Counted from the first letter of the stretch, positions 47,101-63,902 are shown. The stretch: DNA of 64,000 bases from Gerris lacustris (GCA_951217055.1 OX578277.1:9110329-9174328), one strand, 5' to 3'. The notes: a model not told the origin generated them from the sequence alone. A program made the numbers and translations.

Positions 47101-47209
47101 CCGTCGCAAAACTCAAACTCGACGTCGCAAAACGTCGCAAAACTAGTGCAAAACTTTGGGACCGGTTTGGGTCAATTTGGCCGATGGTGCACTCCAAGTT
47201 AACGGCCAT
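41174..47209 (-). repeat. Right arm: inverted satellite array, 143-bp monomers
   Basis: The same monomers as the left arm on the opposite strand. 158-bp-type monomers occur near 41480, 42350 and 46880-47060. A variant specific to this arm, with 'gacgtctcaattcgacgc' in place of the decamer pair, is spread through about 42000-46560, so the two arms have diverged and homogenised separately. The last about 370 bp mirror the first part of the left arm most closely. Confidence 0.95.
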
Positions 47210-47218
47210 GGTCATACA
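47210..47218 (+). repeat. 9-bp target-site duplication, right copy (ggtcataca)
   Basis: Perfect copy of 33442-33450, in direct orientation, directly after the GGCCAT terminus. Confidence 0.8.
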
Positions 47219-47269
47219 TATATAGAAAACCTTTGAGGAAGGTTATATCTATTCAGGAATGAAGTCAGT

Positions 47270-47720
47270 TGATTGTTTTTACTAAGCTTTTGTTAGAACT
47301 TATACTCATAGTGAATAAACACTCAAAGAGTAAACTAAGTTAGTTGTTTCTACTGAGATTTTGTAGAACTTACTCATAGTGAATAAACACTCAAAGAGTA
47401 AAGTAAGTTTGTTGTTTCTACTGAGATTTAGTTAGAACTTACTCATAGTGAATAAACACTCAAAGAGTAAACTAAGTTAGTTGTTTCTCCTGAGACTTTG
47501 TTAGAACTTACTCATAGTGAATAAACACTCAAAGAGTAAACTAAGTTAGTTGTTTCTACTGAGATTTTGTTAGAACTTACTCATAGTGAATAAACACTCA
47601 AAGAGTAAACTAAGTTAGTTGTTTCTCCTGAGATTTTGTTAGAACTTACTCATAGTGAATAAACACTCAAAGATTAAACTAAGTTAGTTGTTTTAACCGA
47701 GATTTATGTAGAACGTACAG
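47270..47720 (+). repeat. Tandem repeat, about 6.5 units of about 70 bp
   Basis: 'agaacttactcatagtgaat' + 'aaacactcaaagagtaaact' + 'aagttagttgtttct' repeats with few changes; the edge units are decayed. An isolated inverse monomer lies at 8690-8750. It lies just outside the foldback element. Confidence 0.95.
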
Positions 47721-48055
47721 TGAATTAATACCAAGATCGTCATTAGCTCGACACTTTATTATTAGACATCGGTGAACTTTAGTCTCATAAATGTTCCGTT
47801 CTTTTATAACTAACTTGTTTTCATTAACTCTATTCCTTACTGTATATTTGAAGATGTCTTTAAAGGAAAATATCATCGCTTGTTAAATAATATAAAGGCT
47901 GATTTTCGGTACCTCGGAACTTTTCCTCACATAGGAGGTCACAATATAGTTGACTATTTGAATTTTGACGGATGTAAACAAACAACAAACTTAAGTATCG
48001 CACTAATTAACAATTATGTTCGCTTATAACTTTTAAACTAATAAATGGAATTTCA

Positions 48056-48135
48056 TCGGTTTTTTACTTTCTCATATAAAGAGAAAGTATTGTGATGACG
48101 CGAAAATTCGATTTTGAGATTTTGATGGATTTACA
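48056..48135 (+). repeat. Left part of the repeat split by the CACTA element
   Basis: 'tttttactttctcatataaa' + 'gagaaagtattgtgatgac' and onward to 'gatggatttaca' matches the inverse of 39836-39914. It is cut at CA (48134-48135) by the element and resumes at 59782 with CACGTTTTGAGG. Confidence 0.85.
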
Positions 48136-48163
48136 CACTGAGAGAAAAAAAGGACTTTTTTCG

Positions 48164-48510
48164 ACTTATACGCAGTCGAAATGATGCTGCGTGTAAATAA
48201 GGTTGAACGTAGGAGGTCTTCCAGTCGAAGTCTATACTGCGGCCATTATACTGTGACTCAGCTGAGTGTATATATCGAACATTTCGATATATCGATACTT
48301 TTTATGCTGAAACTTAGTGTAACGCTATACTGCGAGGCAACCGAATAGAGTAGGTGAATGTGACACATTCACGTTCATTTTTGACTGTGTAGCAGTCGAA
48401 TGGAGCAGTCGAAAGACATATTCACGTTCATTTTCAACTGTGACGCAGTCCAATGGTGCAGTCCAAGCGTCACGTTCACGTTCATTTTGAACTGTGAATC
48501 AGTCAAACAA
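48164..48510. promoter_or_regulatory. Left subterminal ACTG-N5-CAGT palindrome array
   Basis: Exact ACTG-N5-CAGT sites at 48384-48396, 48437-48449 and 48491-48503, and a near-match at 48164-48176 (acttatacgcagt), 28 bp from the tip. They are usually embedded in 'cagtcgaa' or 'ttcaactg' context. Further half-sites (gcagtcgaa) lie between. Probable transposase or accessory-protein binding sites. Confidence 0.65.
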
Positions 48511-48516
48511 GTAAAT

Positions 48517-49010
48517 TTCTACCGCTATGCAGCGTAATATTTTATTTATTGTACCAGCCTACAGCAGTATTGTACTTCTAGTCAGTTGAATTTCAACTGC
48601 CTCCCTCAATTTTCTACCGCTATGCAGCGTAATATTTTATTTATTGTACCAGCCTACAGCAGTATTGTACTTCTAGTCAGTTGAATTTCAACTGCCTCCC
48701 TCAATTTTCTACCGCTATGCAGCGTAATATTCTATTTATTATACCAGCCCACAGCAGTATTGTACTGCTAGTCAGTTTAATTGCAACTGTTATGCAGCGT
48801 AATATATTATTTCTTATACTAGACCACAGTAGTATTGTACTGCTTGTCAGTTTAATTGCTACTGCTATGCAGCGTAATATATTATTTCTTATACTAGACC
48901 ACAGTAGTATTGTACTGCTTGTCAGTTTAATTGCAACTGCTATGCAGCGTAATATATTACTTCTTACTATTACTTACTAGGCCACAGTAGTATTATACTT
49001 CTTGGCAGTT
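48517..49010 (+). repeat. Tandem repeat in the left subterminal region, about 6 units
   Basis: Three units of 94-95 bp (48517, 48611, 48706) carry 'tttctaccgctatgcagcgt', 'agcagtattgtact' and 'gtcagttgaatttcaactgc'. They are followed by three shorter units of about 80 bp ('actgctatgcagcgtaatat'). The repeat creates a 99-residue open frame on the plus strand that is not a gene. Confidence 0.9.
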
Positions 49011-49516
49011 GTACTTCAACTGCTACACAGCAGTTGTGTCGACTGAAGTTTGGTTGGAAAGGGGAATACTTTCAGCTGCAGCCCAGATGAAATATAAGGT
49101 GGTATGCTGTCGAGAGAGTAAGCTTTAGCTTCTGCTTAACTGCTCCAAATTTGGGAACACAACTGCTCCAAATTTGGGAACAGTAGAGCAGGCGTTACGC
49201 CAATGCTTACCCCCGACTGCATACAACCTTTATTTTCATCTAAGCTGCTGCTGTATTATTAAAATATTACTTAATTCTTAAGTCCTAAAATTAGGACTTT
49301 AAAAATAATTGTAATATTTTAAATTAGAAGAAAAACATGTAAGAGGCAGATTTGATTTTACATAAAAAATTTTATTATTATTATTTTTATGAATACAAAT
49401 TTACAATTATATATTACGTCCAACATAAGTATAAAATAAAATTTAATTAAAATCCAATATATATATATATATATATATGCATTCATGTAAGTTAAATAAT
49501 AGAGGTATAAATTTCA

Positions 49517-50400
<884 letters not shown>

Positions 50401-50671
50401 CAAACATCTGTTGATTTTACTTTGTAATAGTCTTACAATAATTAACATATTTATCATTTGTGGTGCAAAATTATATTTTTATTCATTCTAATAATTGAAT
50501 AGTTTGATCACAATTACTATTCATTGTAATTCTTGTGACCTTATCTTTTCTTATTTAAAGATAAAAATATTATTCATAACCATTTTGTTAATTTTGTTAT
50601 ACATTTGAAATATTAGGTTACATTGCTCTTAATAATTATGTACACTAAGAAGACACTTAATGTATCAATTA

Positions 50672-53155
50672 CTAATCTATGGAATTTCTAAAAACCACAT
50701 ATATTTTCCCATTGGGCAATGAACACATTAGATTTGGGAAGATGAAGCATGTATCCTGAAGTCTATAGGACATGTCGAGTCTCCCTTCCTCGACTTCATA
50801 GGCAAAGAAGTGATCATCAAAGTCAATCGTAAACATTTCTTTTCCGGTTAAAAAAATATTTTGGGTCTTACTATCTATGTAAATATGTTCAATATAAAAG
50901 AATTTGGGCAAATTAAATCGTTCTTCATCCAAGCCAATGCAAATAAGTTGGTTTGGTCGGTACACTATACCTTCCAACTCCACACTAACGACACCATATA
51001 GGGTGTTACAGGATGGCAATTTAAATTTTGTTTTTAGGGCGCACAACAGAGAGGGACATAATTTGTGATATTTGGCCGGTTTAAATGTATCAGGGAGTGT
51101 ATTAGCCAGGAGCATGTCGTTTAACTGCAATTGATGACGCACGCTAATGGTTTTTGTTATATTTATCCTATTGCCTGTGGCTCGAGCAGCCACTTTAAGT
51201 ATTCTATGTTTTGCCTCAAACCTCATAGACCACAAAGGTCTCAAAGGGCCAAATTTTTTTAACATTGAAGGATAATGTATCAAGTTGTGAAATTTCGGTT
51301 GTAACCTATCACGACAAGATAATTTCAAGTACAGTTTATTGAAATCACTTACATATTGAGCCAGGTTCTCAGGAAAGTAGGGAGACACGGCATCCGTCAT
51401 ACAAGTGGACATTATTCGCCTCAAAAGCAAAAACAAAGCCCAATATTTATTGCCCAATGGGATTTTTGTTCCTACAAATAGTGAGAAATACCTAAGGAAT
51501 GTCAAGCATTCTGCTGATGACATTCTCCATTTTATTCCACCAGATTGCCAGACCAAAGGTTGAGGCTTTGAGCCTGAATCTGGGCCATAATCAAACAAAA
51601 CGATGTGATCGTTCAAGTAATTCAAAGAGAATAGTTTATCTCTTATTAAAGAATTTATCACAAGGGTCATAACATATTGACAAACACCTTCCAATAAATC
51701 ATGCATAATATCTACAGCTACATGTTGAAATAACTTAAAACCTTTGACTTTTAACCAGACACACCTTTCCTTAATGCCCGTAGCTGAAACGTTATCACTT
51801 TGCAAGTCCTCATTGTAATTTTCCATATTTCTAAGAAAATCTGATTTCTCACGCGTAAGCTTAGCTAGCTTACGTTTGCCTCCTTTACATATCCGGCAGT
51901 AATGAGAGGCGCTAAAACTTTCGGTAAAGCCCAGGATCGAGTTTAATCCCAAATTATCTCCGGTTATACAAGCTAATCTGAATTTAACAGTGCCAGTGAA
52001 ACTGTCAACAGCAATTTCTACTCCAGTATTAGCTAAATAATTTAGCTCGTCTATTACACTTGCAAATATTTTCTCGTTACCTTTGGAAACAGCCCTATCC
52101 GAGGAATGAAACAGAAGACCCAAGAATATATAGTTAAGCTTGGAAGCATATTTTGGCGGAATGCAAGGCATGGATACGTACACTGCTCCCAACTTGTGAA
52201 TGGATGAGTGACTACCAAGGGGATTTGATGTTTCAAAATCGTCAAAATAAAGTGTAAGAGGGTATAACTTCTCATTTGCATTTAAATGATGGTTTGAGTA
52301 CGTTTTCTGCCATGCACTACCTTGAATTATATTCATCGGGAAAGGGAAGTTTTGGCAAAAATTTATGTAACTATCAATTTCTTTTAAAAGACCAGGAATT
52401 GATAAAACCTTTTTAAAAACATTTCTCAATGGAACAAAGGAAGCAAAACAAGGCCCAAGTTTAGTTGTACCACCTCGTCCGGCCACTGGACGATTCATTA
52501 TAAATTTCTGTTTTGGGGGAATGTAAGTTCCAATATTAGTGTAAAAATTAAGTCGGAGGTGTTGACTGCGGAAAGTTTCATTGCACTGTGTTATGGATCC
52601 TAATAAAGTTTCAGTGAATGGCCCTAAGTGATTACAAGTGCCATCTCTAGCACTGTCTTCTGCAAATCGATTTAACACAAAACAAAACGAGTCTTTCATA
52701 TATTCTTCATACCTATTATAAAATAACTGAATGTAATTAAGGGGTATTTGTGGGTTGGCCTGTAGCTTGCTAAACATCTTAGCAGCTGTATCTAAAAATA
52801 TTTTTTTTAAATTTTCGGGCGAAAAATCAAAGCGTAAGTTTTCCCCATTAACCGTCTCATCTTGTGAGATATTTATTTCTGAGTCTTTAATACCTTCTCC
52901 TACCTCGTTCCCATTCCTTTCACAGACCACGTTGTTTAAAGAGGGCGCGACACCACTTGGAGAAGTGGCACAATGTTCAGACTTTAAATGATAACGCAAG
53001 GTATACAAGCTGCCACATACTCTGTAGCAGCCTGGCTCGCCACAGCGCAACGAAAGATTGTCCCCTGGTGAAAAGTCAAGGTGCATACGTTTGATATGAA
53101 CTATAAGATCGCTTACAGATTTGAATCTATGTTTACAATCGTGGCACGATAGCAT
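50672..53155 (-). CDS. CACTA/CMC-like DDE transposase with two C2H2 zinc fingers
   Basis: A single open frame of 827 residues, likely the enzyme that cuts and joins the element ends in the nucleus. Two C2H2 fingers open it (residues 4-25, CxxC-x12-HxxxxH, and 38-61, Cx4C-x12-HxxxxH), probably for DNA binding. The catalytic part shows YFDDFETSNPLG (303-314), ITGDNLG (397-403), a CxxC knuckle (420-423), IMHDLLEGV (483-491) and KFHNLIHYP...LWSMRFEAKH (621-650). These are the blocks of CMC-type transposases ('DDFE.NPLG', 'GD', 'MHD..EG', 'RFE..H'). D305 or D306, D400 and E647 are my candidates for the DDE triad; that assignment is inference. The start Met directly precedes the first finger. It lies 34 bp after the stop of the upstream second gene, on the same strand. 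Confidence 0.88.
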   Translation of the reverse strand: MLSCHDCKHRFKSVSDLIVHIKRMHLDFSPGDNLSLRCGEPGCYRVCGSLYTLRYHLKSEHCATSPSGVAPSLNNVVCERNGNEVGEGIKDSEINISQDETVNGENLRFDFSPENLKKIFLDTAAKMFSKLQANPQIPLNYIQLFYNRYEEYMKDSFCFVLNRFAEDSARDGTCNHLGPFTETLLGSITQCNETFRSQHLRLNFYTNIGTYIPPKQKFIMNRPVAGRGGTTKLGPCFASFVPLRNVFKKVLSIPGLLKEIDSYINFCQNFPFPMNIIQGSAWQKTYSNHHLNANEKLYPLTLYFDDFETSNPLGSHSSIHKLGAVYVSMPCIPPKYASKLNYIFLGLLFHSSDRAVSKGNEKIFASVIDELNYLANTGVEIAVDSFTGTVKFRLACITGDNLGLNSILGFTESFSASHYCRICKGGKRKLAKLTREKSDFLRNMENYNEDLQSDNVSATGIKERCVWLKVKGFKLFQHVAVDIMHDLLEGVCQYVMTLVINSLIRDKLFSLNYLNDHIVLFDYGPDSGSKPQPLVWQSGGIKWRMSSAECLTFLRYFSLFVGTKIPLGNKYWALFLLLRRIMSTCMTDAVSPYFPENLAQYVSDFNKLYLKLSCRDRLQPKFHNLIHYPSMLKKFGPLRPLWSMRFEAKHRILKVAARATGNRINITKTISVRHQLQLNDMLLANTLPDTFKPAKYHKLCPSLLCALKTKFKLPSCNTLYGVVSVELEGIVYRPNQLICIGLDEERFNLPKFFYIEHIYIDSKTQNIFLTGKEMFTIDFDDHFFAYEVEEGRLDMSYRLQDTCFIFPNLMCSLPNGKIYVVFRNSID

Positions 53156-53189
53156 GATGACAGTTGTTACAATGTTGTTTCCTTACGCA

Positions 53190-57859
<4,670 letters not shown>

Positions 57860-59781
57860 ATATAGACAATATGTAAAGATTAAAATGATATAGAAGTGTA
57901 AAGAACTCTAAAGCAATGATCTGTAATGTAGGAAGCACAACTGAAGAATGACTTCCGTTCAGCTGGGGTAACCTTTATATAGGGTTCCCCCCACCTACCA
58001 CCGGCCCTTCAGCTCGGAGGCAGTCGAAGACGTATTTTGTTCAACTGATACACAGTTAAGACAAAGTACTTATACTTGGTCGCAGTTGACTTGAAATGCA
58101 CCTGCCTTATCTTCAACTGAGTCACAGTTGATGATCTTTTTTATTAGTGACTCATTTTACGTAGTATTTTTTTAACGCATTCTAAGTAATAAATGCATTT
58201 TCATAAATCACGAGTTTAATTGAAGCGAACATAGCGAGCTTCCTAAATTTTATTCAACAAAATATGCTACGTATTTGACGGTGTGTCTGAAACATAATAT
58301 GACGATAACTTGAGTACAAGTTGACCGATTTTGATGAAATTTTGTGCACATGTTCATTTTACCAATGCTCAGAACGAGTTTGCCGGACAACGTTGTCTGC
58401 CCAAGCGTTCGTGCGCAACGCTCGCGTAAACGTGCCCTTTAAAATTAAAATTTGAATTTTAGGATAGGAAAAAATTCTAATTTTATCTATTCGACGAGAC
58501 AAACCTTTTTTTTCATTAACAGAGTTATGCACATTGTTCCGAACGACAAAATAAACCACGTGTAGGATTGATTTTTCAATACCTATATACTATAATCATG
58601 TTTTTATACGCAAATACAAATCTATTCTCTTTTATTCTATTTCATAGCTAGAACGTAGGGGAGAATCGTTTATTTAGGTGGATACTACAGTTTTCACACA
58701 GTCTATATTAACTTAGTTCTTATAGACGATGAAGATTATCATGTGTATATACTTTCTAAGTTTAAATATAGTCTCTAATGCTCACTTATAATCAATAATA
58801 ATATTGTCAATAGTTATTTTTGCTGTCTGACAATATTCTCTTCAAACTTTAGCAGTTCCAAAATTTATTTGTAATTTTTTGGATGGTCTAAAAGATTAGT
58901 AAGCTTCATAACGGCCCAAGAGGGGTTGACGCATACTTTCTATATATACAAAATTACTTCCCAAATACTATGCCAGTTCCAGTGTTCAATTCAGGTAAAT
59001 TTTAACCTTACTGAGGGTTTGAATAACCGTTAAAATTTATCTTTCATAAGCATAAGTATAATGGTTTTTTCTGATTCTCCTAAAAAGGTCTAATCCTCTT
59101 AAGTCAAAGGGTATTTTTTTAAACTTTTAATACCTATATAACCTCTGAATCGTAACGGTTCTTATACACATTACTATTCAAGTAAAGAAAAATAAAACCA
59201 ATAAACACACCATATAGATTAGATTAGGTTACCCAAGAAAAAATCTGTACTAAATAAATGTACCCCTAAAACACTGTTAAATTATTTCAAAACTACCTCC
59301 AGAACATTTATATATATGTAATAATAATAATAATATGTAACGTACCGTAGTTAACTATTTGTTTTATTAACTATTTCATTAAAAATAGTAATAAATGTAC
59401 TTATGAGGTATGCTGAATTCCAGTTGAAACTAAATATTTTCAACTGCCTTTATGCTTTATTAATTAATTTTTTCGGCTGCCACGATTCTGGAAACAACAA
59501 TACTGCGACCGAGCCGAGTCAAACTATACTGCATTGCAGTATAGGGGTGTTTTAAACTGCGAAACAGTTTAGTGGTTATGCTGCACAGGAGTTGAATGAT
59601 ATGTTCGACTTGACTCCAGTATACCATCAACTGCTACGCAGTCTGAAAACGTCTATGCTGGGTCGCAGAATAGGCCTATACTGCACCTCAGTATGGGAAT
59701 GAATTTTTTCGACTAGTACGCGGTTGAAAAATGGTGGCAGAATAAGTTATACTGACTATTTAGCATAATTTTCTCTCCGTG
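57860..59781. promoter_or_regulatory. 5' flank of the second gene and right subterminal palindrome array
   Basis: ACTG-N5-CAGT occurs at 58044-58056, 58116-58128, 59528-59540, 59556-59568, 59630-59642 and 59680-59692, with a variant at 59712-59724 (actagtacgcggt). The element's promoter must lie between 57860 and about 58150, next to the inner group of sites. That would let a protein bound there also regulate transcription, as TnpA does in plants (inference). The middle holds a nested repeat (58203-58440) and AT-rich filler. Confidence 0.6.
58203..58440 (+). repeat. Interspersed repeat, copy 2, nested in the CACTA element
   Basis: Inverse of 25795-26036 ('cgataacttgagtacaagtt', 'atgttcattttaccaatgc', 'gcgcaacgctcgcgtaaa'). 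Confidence 0.7.
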
Positions 59782-60330
59782 CACGTTTTGAGGTCCCCTG
59801 AGTCCAAAAAAGTGGTTTTTAAAAAATTTCTGTCTGTCTGTCGTCTGTCGTCTGTGCAGACGCCTGGAGCCTAAACTACTGGGCCGATTTTGACGAAATT
59901 TGGCATACATGTTCAGAAAAATCATACCCCGAGGCGAAATCGAGAAATGAATTTTAGCTTTAATTTTGGGGGCGCTGCCCCCCAAAAACTCTGAAAAAAC
60001 CTGAAAAAAAATTATTTCTCGAAAACAGTTCCGACGATTTTGATTAAAAAATTCTAAAATGTAGTCCATTTGAATACGAATCCAACGATATAAGCCGTTT
60101 TCCCGGGAAAAATCTAGTTCCTGAGAAATTAGCTTAAAACGCGGATGGAGAGAGCCCGGTTTCGATTCCCCGCCGAGGAGAAGTTATTTTTATGATAAAT
60201 TTTGATGAAATGTTCAATAATATTTAAATGTACATTTGAAAACTAATAAATGGATAACACTGGGCTAAGTAATTATGAACTCGTATATGAGAAAGTTTGT
60301 CTGAGTTGTCTCGGACCGATTTTTTATATT
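59782..60330 (+). repeat. Right part of the repeat split by the CACTA element
   Basis: Starts CACGTTTTGAGGTCCCCTGA and matches the inverse of 39299-39836 as far as 'gttgtctcggaccgattttt'. It includes 'gtctgtctgtcgtctgtcg', 'gaaatttggcatacatgttc', 'taccccgaggcgaaatcg' and a B-box-like 'ggtttcgattccccgcc'. Confidence 0.85.
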
Positions 60331-60840
60331 TGTTCCTTATTTTTTACCGGTTCCAACGATATGCTATGTGTCAAAAACGTATTTATATATTTGTTATTAT
60401 TAACCGTCAAAGTTCAAAATGGCGGCCATTATCAAAATGAAATTTGGTGGATTTGTTTGACATACAGAGTGGTACATTCGGACCAAATTTCAACTCGATC
60501 AGACCACTTTTCGATTTTTTACTTTTTTTAAAAAAATTTTTGCAGACTCAGCAAACTGGGTTTAAGATGGTGGAAAATGTTTATTTTCCGGGCAGCACAA
60601 CTACGTGTAAGGACTGATTTTGTACCAAGTTTCAACTCTCTAGCTTAATAGCTATGGGAGTTATGCGTGACACAGACAGACTGACAGACACACAGACAGA
60701 CTGACATCCAGCTAAAACCACTCTAATCGTCTTAAAAACACCCAAAACGGATAATTCCGTTGAAATCTAGGTTTCGGATGTTTTTGGTGAAAACAGCACT
60801 TTTCCTTTATACCTTCAGAGAAGGTGAGGAAAAGTAAAAA
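60331..60840. repeat. Phrase-type repeat with CAGACAGACTGACAGAC tract
   Basis: 'gtaccaagtttcaactctct' precedes a run of GACAGAC units (60670-60706). It ends with a hairpin around 60799-60837 (cttttccttta...tgaggaaaag). Non-coding. Confidence 0.5.
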
Positions 60841-63645
60841 CAATTAGGATTGATTTTTAAATCTTAGATTATATTTAATTTTTTCCTTAATTTGACGGTT
60901 TTGTTAGACAGACGTAAATCTTTGTTTAACTTTTTATTCCTGTATTTAACTTCAAAGTGAAAGTTTTTTTTTAAACTTTTTCTCTTGGTTTAATAATAGC
61001 TGGAGGGAGATGGAATAATTATACATGCTACAAATAAAAAAAAAAAAAAGAAGTAATTTTTATAGCAAGGAAACAAACAACGGAATTCTCCCACTACGAC
61101 AGCGCAGTCTTAATTAATCACACCAAGGATTAATAAAACAACAGAGAATAAGGTGTAAACAATAGGGGTAAGGTTTCTTTCTTGTTATCTTTTTTTTTTG
61201 GTTGTTACTATTTCATTCAGACGGAAATAAAATATATTATAAAAAAGAAATAACAATGAAAGCAAAAAAAAAGTATTAACAAAGATATCTTTATGTAAAT
61301 TACACTTTTATGTATATAATGTTATTTACGTTTCTCCTCGTTTACGTATAATACTTATTAATCGTTGAAAGTGTTTTTTTTTTTAAATAAAATTGAGTCG
61401 AATCTAAACGAAGATTAAGATATTCGGAAGTAAAAGAGACATTTCATATAAAAAAGACAGTGGCGCTTTGTAGTGTTGAATTCTTTTAACATCTAACGTC
61501 TTAAAAAAACAATAAGAAAGTAATGTTTATACGTTAGGAATATAACATAAGATCAGATACTATTAAGGAAAAGCGGTGTTATTCTGCATTAGTTAATAGA
61601 ATGACAATGAGGGGAATTCTAGAAACATTTGTGACGTCATCAGGAACAATTAGAAAGTAATTTAATACGCGAGGAAATCTAAATAAAGATAAGATATTCT
61701 TGAGGAGAGGCAGTTTTTTTGTTTGTTAGAAGCAGTCTATGTAGCAAGTATTGTAGTGTCTTCCGTGAGTCAAAAAGATGTCACTGTCCACTGTCCACTA
61801 CCTGCATTCTTCGCGAATGGATACGAATATGAGAACCTCCTTTTCACTCTTTGATACGTCCGTCACTAGAACTTTGTCTTTTTTGGCAACATGTCCTTAT
61901 GACGATGCCTAAAGGAACCTAGAGCGAGTCAGTCTAGCGAGAGCAATGTCCAAAATGTGGCTAGACCAGTCTCCCTGAGTAGTCTCGGAGTGTGACCTTG
62001 AATAAAGTTGCTGGATCAGTGTCCGGACTGTCCACGCACACGGTCGCGTTTGTCTAATCTAAATCACTTAATGATTGAATCATGTGCTGCCTTGTTCGGA
62101 GTTACCATTTTAGTCAATTTTATTATGTTTATCTAATGTTTTAGTTTTAGTATAACTACAGTAAATGGGGCTCCCACTAGATTTAGATATAGCAAGTCAT
62201 TACTATCGATTAAAGTTAGGAATTATTATATCTTTGATTTAAAGCAAGTTATAATTATCAATAACTACGGGAGACATATAGAGAAAAATAGACCCCCGCA
62301 CCGGGACTTGAACCACGGGTCCTCCTATTAATCCGTTGTGGTTGTAGACATTCTTCTCTAGCTAAAAAGTTTCACCTAGTTGAAACTGGCCCAGACCGAT
62401 TGCTAGAGCAAACTGATAGACACCGATAAAAGCGCCTAGCTAAAGCGGGGTTGTCTATTGCCTAGCGCCCGCTCTAGGCAGAGTCTCCACTGTAATACTC
62501 GATCTAGCAACTAGTGTCCCATGTAAACCGGCCTTTAGAATGCTAACTTCATATCTTGTCTTGATCAATCAATGATATGGATGTCTTAAATAGAATTCAT
62601 AAATATAAATTTATATTGAAAACATTTTTTCTAATTTAAAAAAAAAAAATGAATCAGTGAAATAAAGAATTAGAAATACCTTTTTTATGTGATTCCCACG
62701 TAAATTCTCAAAAGTGTGTTTATTTTTTTTTCTCTAAAAAAACAGATGTTCATTACCATACAATAACACATGGCAGTGTTACTGTTATGGGAACTATAAA
62801 AGAAATCGAATGCGAAGTTGTGTGTTTTATTTGGGCGGGAGAATGTCTGTGTTGTTTTATTTTCCCGCGCAAGAGTTTCATTCACTATTTTTTATCAGCT
62901 GATTTTGTTTTTGTTTTTTCTTAATACTTTTTTTTTTTGTTGACCTAATTCGGAGTCTTTTGATCTTTATCTGTTAGTTAAGTATTGCTTAGATTAGTTC
63001 CAAGATCTTAGAAAGGACTGAAGGAAAATAGCGAAAAAAACAGCATGGGCAGGTGGCGCTTCCAAGCGGCAAAAAGTAATTAAAATATTGCATTATCAAT
63101 AATATGTGATTTGTAAACTGATAGCTTATCACTGCGTTCATAATGAATCTCCATTATTAATTGATTTTATTTAGTAATAAATAAAATTACCATAGTTTTA
63201 TGGTCGATAGTATATTTGTAATCATTTTATCTTATAAATCGTCTGTAATATTATGTGTATATAGTTATAGTACCTGCATTCAACTTGACTTTTCGTCATT
63301 TTCATATATTGCTATTTTACGAAGCAAGGTAGGGTACTTACTTATCTTGCGTTTCATGCGTCTATTTACTGTTAAAATTATGCGTATCGCGTTTACCTAT
63401 TACTATAAACAATTTTATAGAGTGACTTATTTACCTTGAAGTTGTTAATTGCACTTTCTCTTGTTTGCCGTTTCATTTGCTTACAAATTATTTTGTTATC
63501 ATTTTTTGTGTTTCCTTATCACCATGTTTGTGATGAATCTAGCTATTCAACGAGGTAGTTTTAATTTTCCTCAGCCTTATGGAAAAGAAAGTAAAAAGTA
63601 ATCATAATTGTTAACTAATTATTTGTTACTGTGTTATTCTATTTA
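60841..63645. other. AT-rich DNA, no gene recognised
   Basis: No coding frame of interest. One tRNA-like segment at 62285-62370. G/C-richer stretches at 61740-62060 and 62310-62540 have no recognisable exon structure. Confidence 0.4.
62285..62370 (-). mobile_element. tRNA-like segment, probably a SINE head
   Basis: On the minus strand 'ttagctagagaagaatg' (weak A box) is followed 40 bp on by CCCGTGGTTCAAGTCCCGGTGCGGG, a good T-arm/B-box pair. The acceptor stem does not close, so it is not a functional tRNA gene. No SINE tail is recognised. Confidence 0.4.
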
Positions 63646-63860
63646 AAGTATACGCTTTGTGAGTTGTGACTTAAAAATTATAAAATTGGGGGGGGGGGGG
63701 CAATAATGCCAATTAATGAGAGGTCAGAATTCTAGTAGTTCGGGCTTACTAGGCAAACAGAAATGTCACCGGTAGTGAGGTGTTGGTCTTAAGATAACCG
63801 CTTTGTGGCTTTATTTTTTCCTTTTGCATAGATTGGCTGGTAAAATTCATTTCTGGTAAG
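63646..63860. mobile_element. MITE, family A, decayed copy
   Basis: 'agtatacgctttgtgagttg' begins it. The interior 'gccaattaatgagaggtcag', 'cgggcttactaggcaaacag' and 'catagattggctggtaaaat' follows the 9288-9516 copy. The right terminus is lost. Confidence 0.6.
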
Positions 63861-63873
63861 AAACATTGTGACA

Positions 63874-63902
63874 CCTGGTTCGATCCCCCTGATCGAACCA
63901 GG
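63874..63902. other. Perfect 12-bp hairpin containing a B-box-like sequence
   Basis: CCTGGTTCGATC and GATCGAACCAGG pair perfectly around a 5-nt loop. GGTTCGATCCCC resembles a tRNA B box. Confidence 0.6.

Larger units (their letters stand above)
33451..47209. mobile_element. Giant foldback/Mutator-like element with satellite-built inverted arms (13.8 kb)
   Basis: The left terminus ATGGCCGTTAACTTGGAGTG and the inverse of the right terminus are identical. They stay so for about 60 bp with a single difference. A perfect 9-bp direct repeat lies just outside both ends. Inward, each arm is a long tandem array of 143-bp monomers in opposite orientation (33451-38906 and 41174-47209) around a unique core (38907-41173). 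Long terminal inverted repeats made of tandem subrepeats with 9-bp duplications define foldback elements (FB of Drosophila) in the Mutator/Foldback group. No transposase is present, so the copy is non-autonomous. It could alternatively be read as two inverted satellite arrays, but the terminal match and the duplication argue for a single inserted unit. Confidence 0.75.

Noticed and set aside
33451..47209. CRISPR-like or centromeric array
   Set aside because: Units are contiguous with no unique spacers, so it is not a CRISPR. The bounded inverted ends with a 9-bp duplication fit an inserted element better than a centromere block.
48681..48980. A 99-residue frame with repeated MQRNILF...HSSIVLLVSLIAT units
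   Set aside because: It is the translation of the tandem repeat in the transposon's subterminal region; the frame is open only because the period is a multiple of three over a short distance.
59713..60069. A 118-residue minus-strand frame
   Set aside because: It lies within the interspersed repeat at 59782-60330; the other copy (39299-39914) does not keep the frame.
62285..62370. A functional tRNA gene on the minus strand
   Set aside because: The T arm is good, but the acceptor stem, D arm and anticodon arm do not form; a SINE head or decayed tRNA is more likely.
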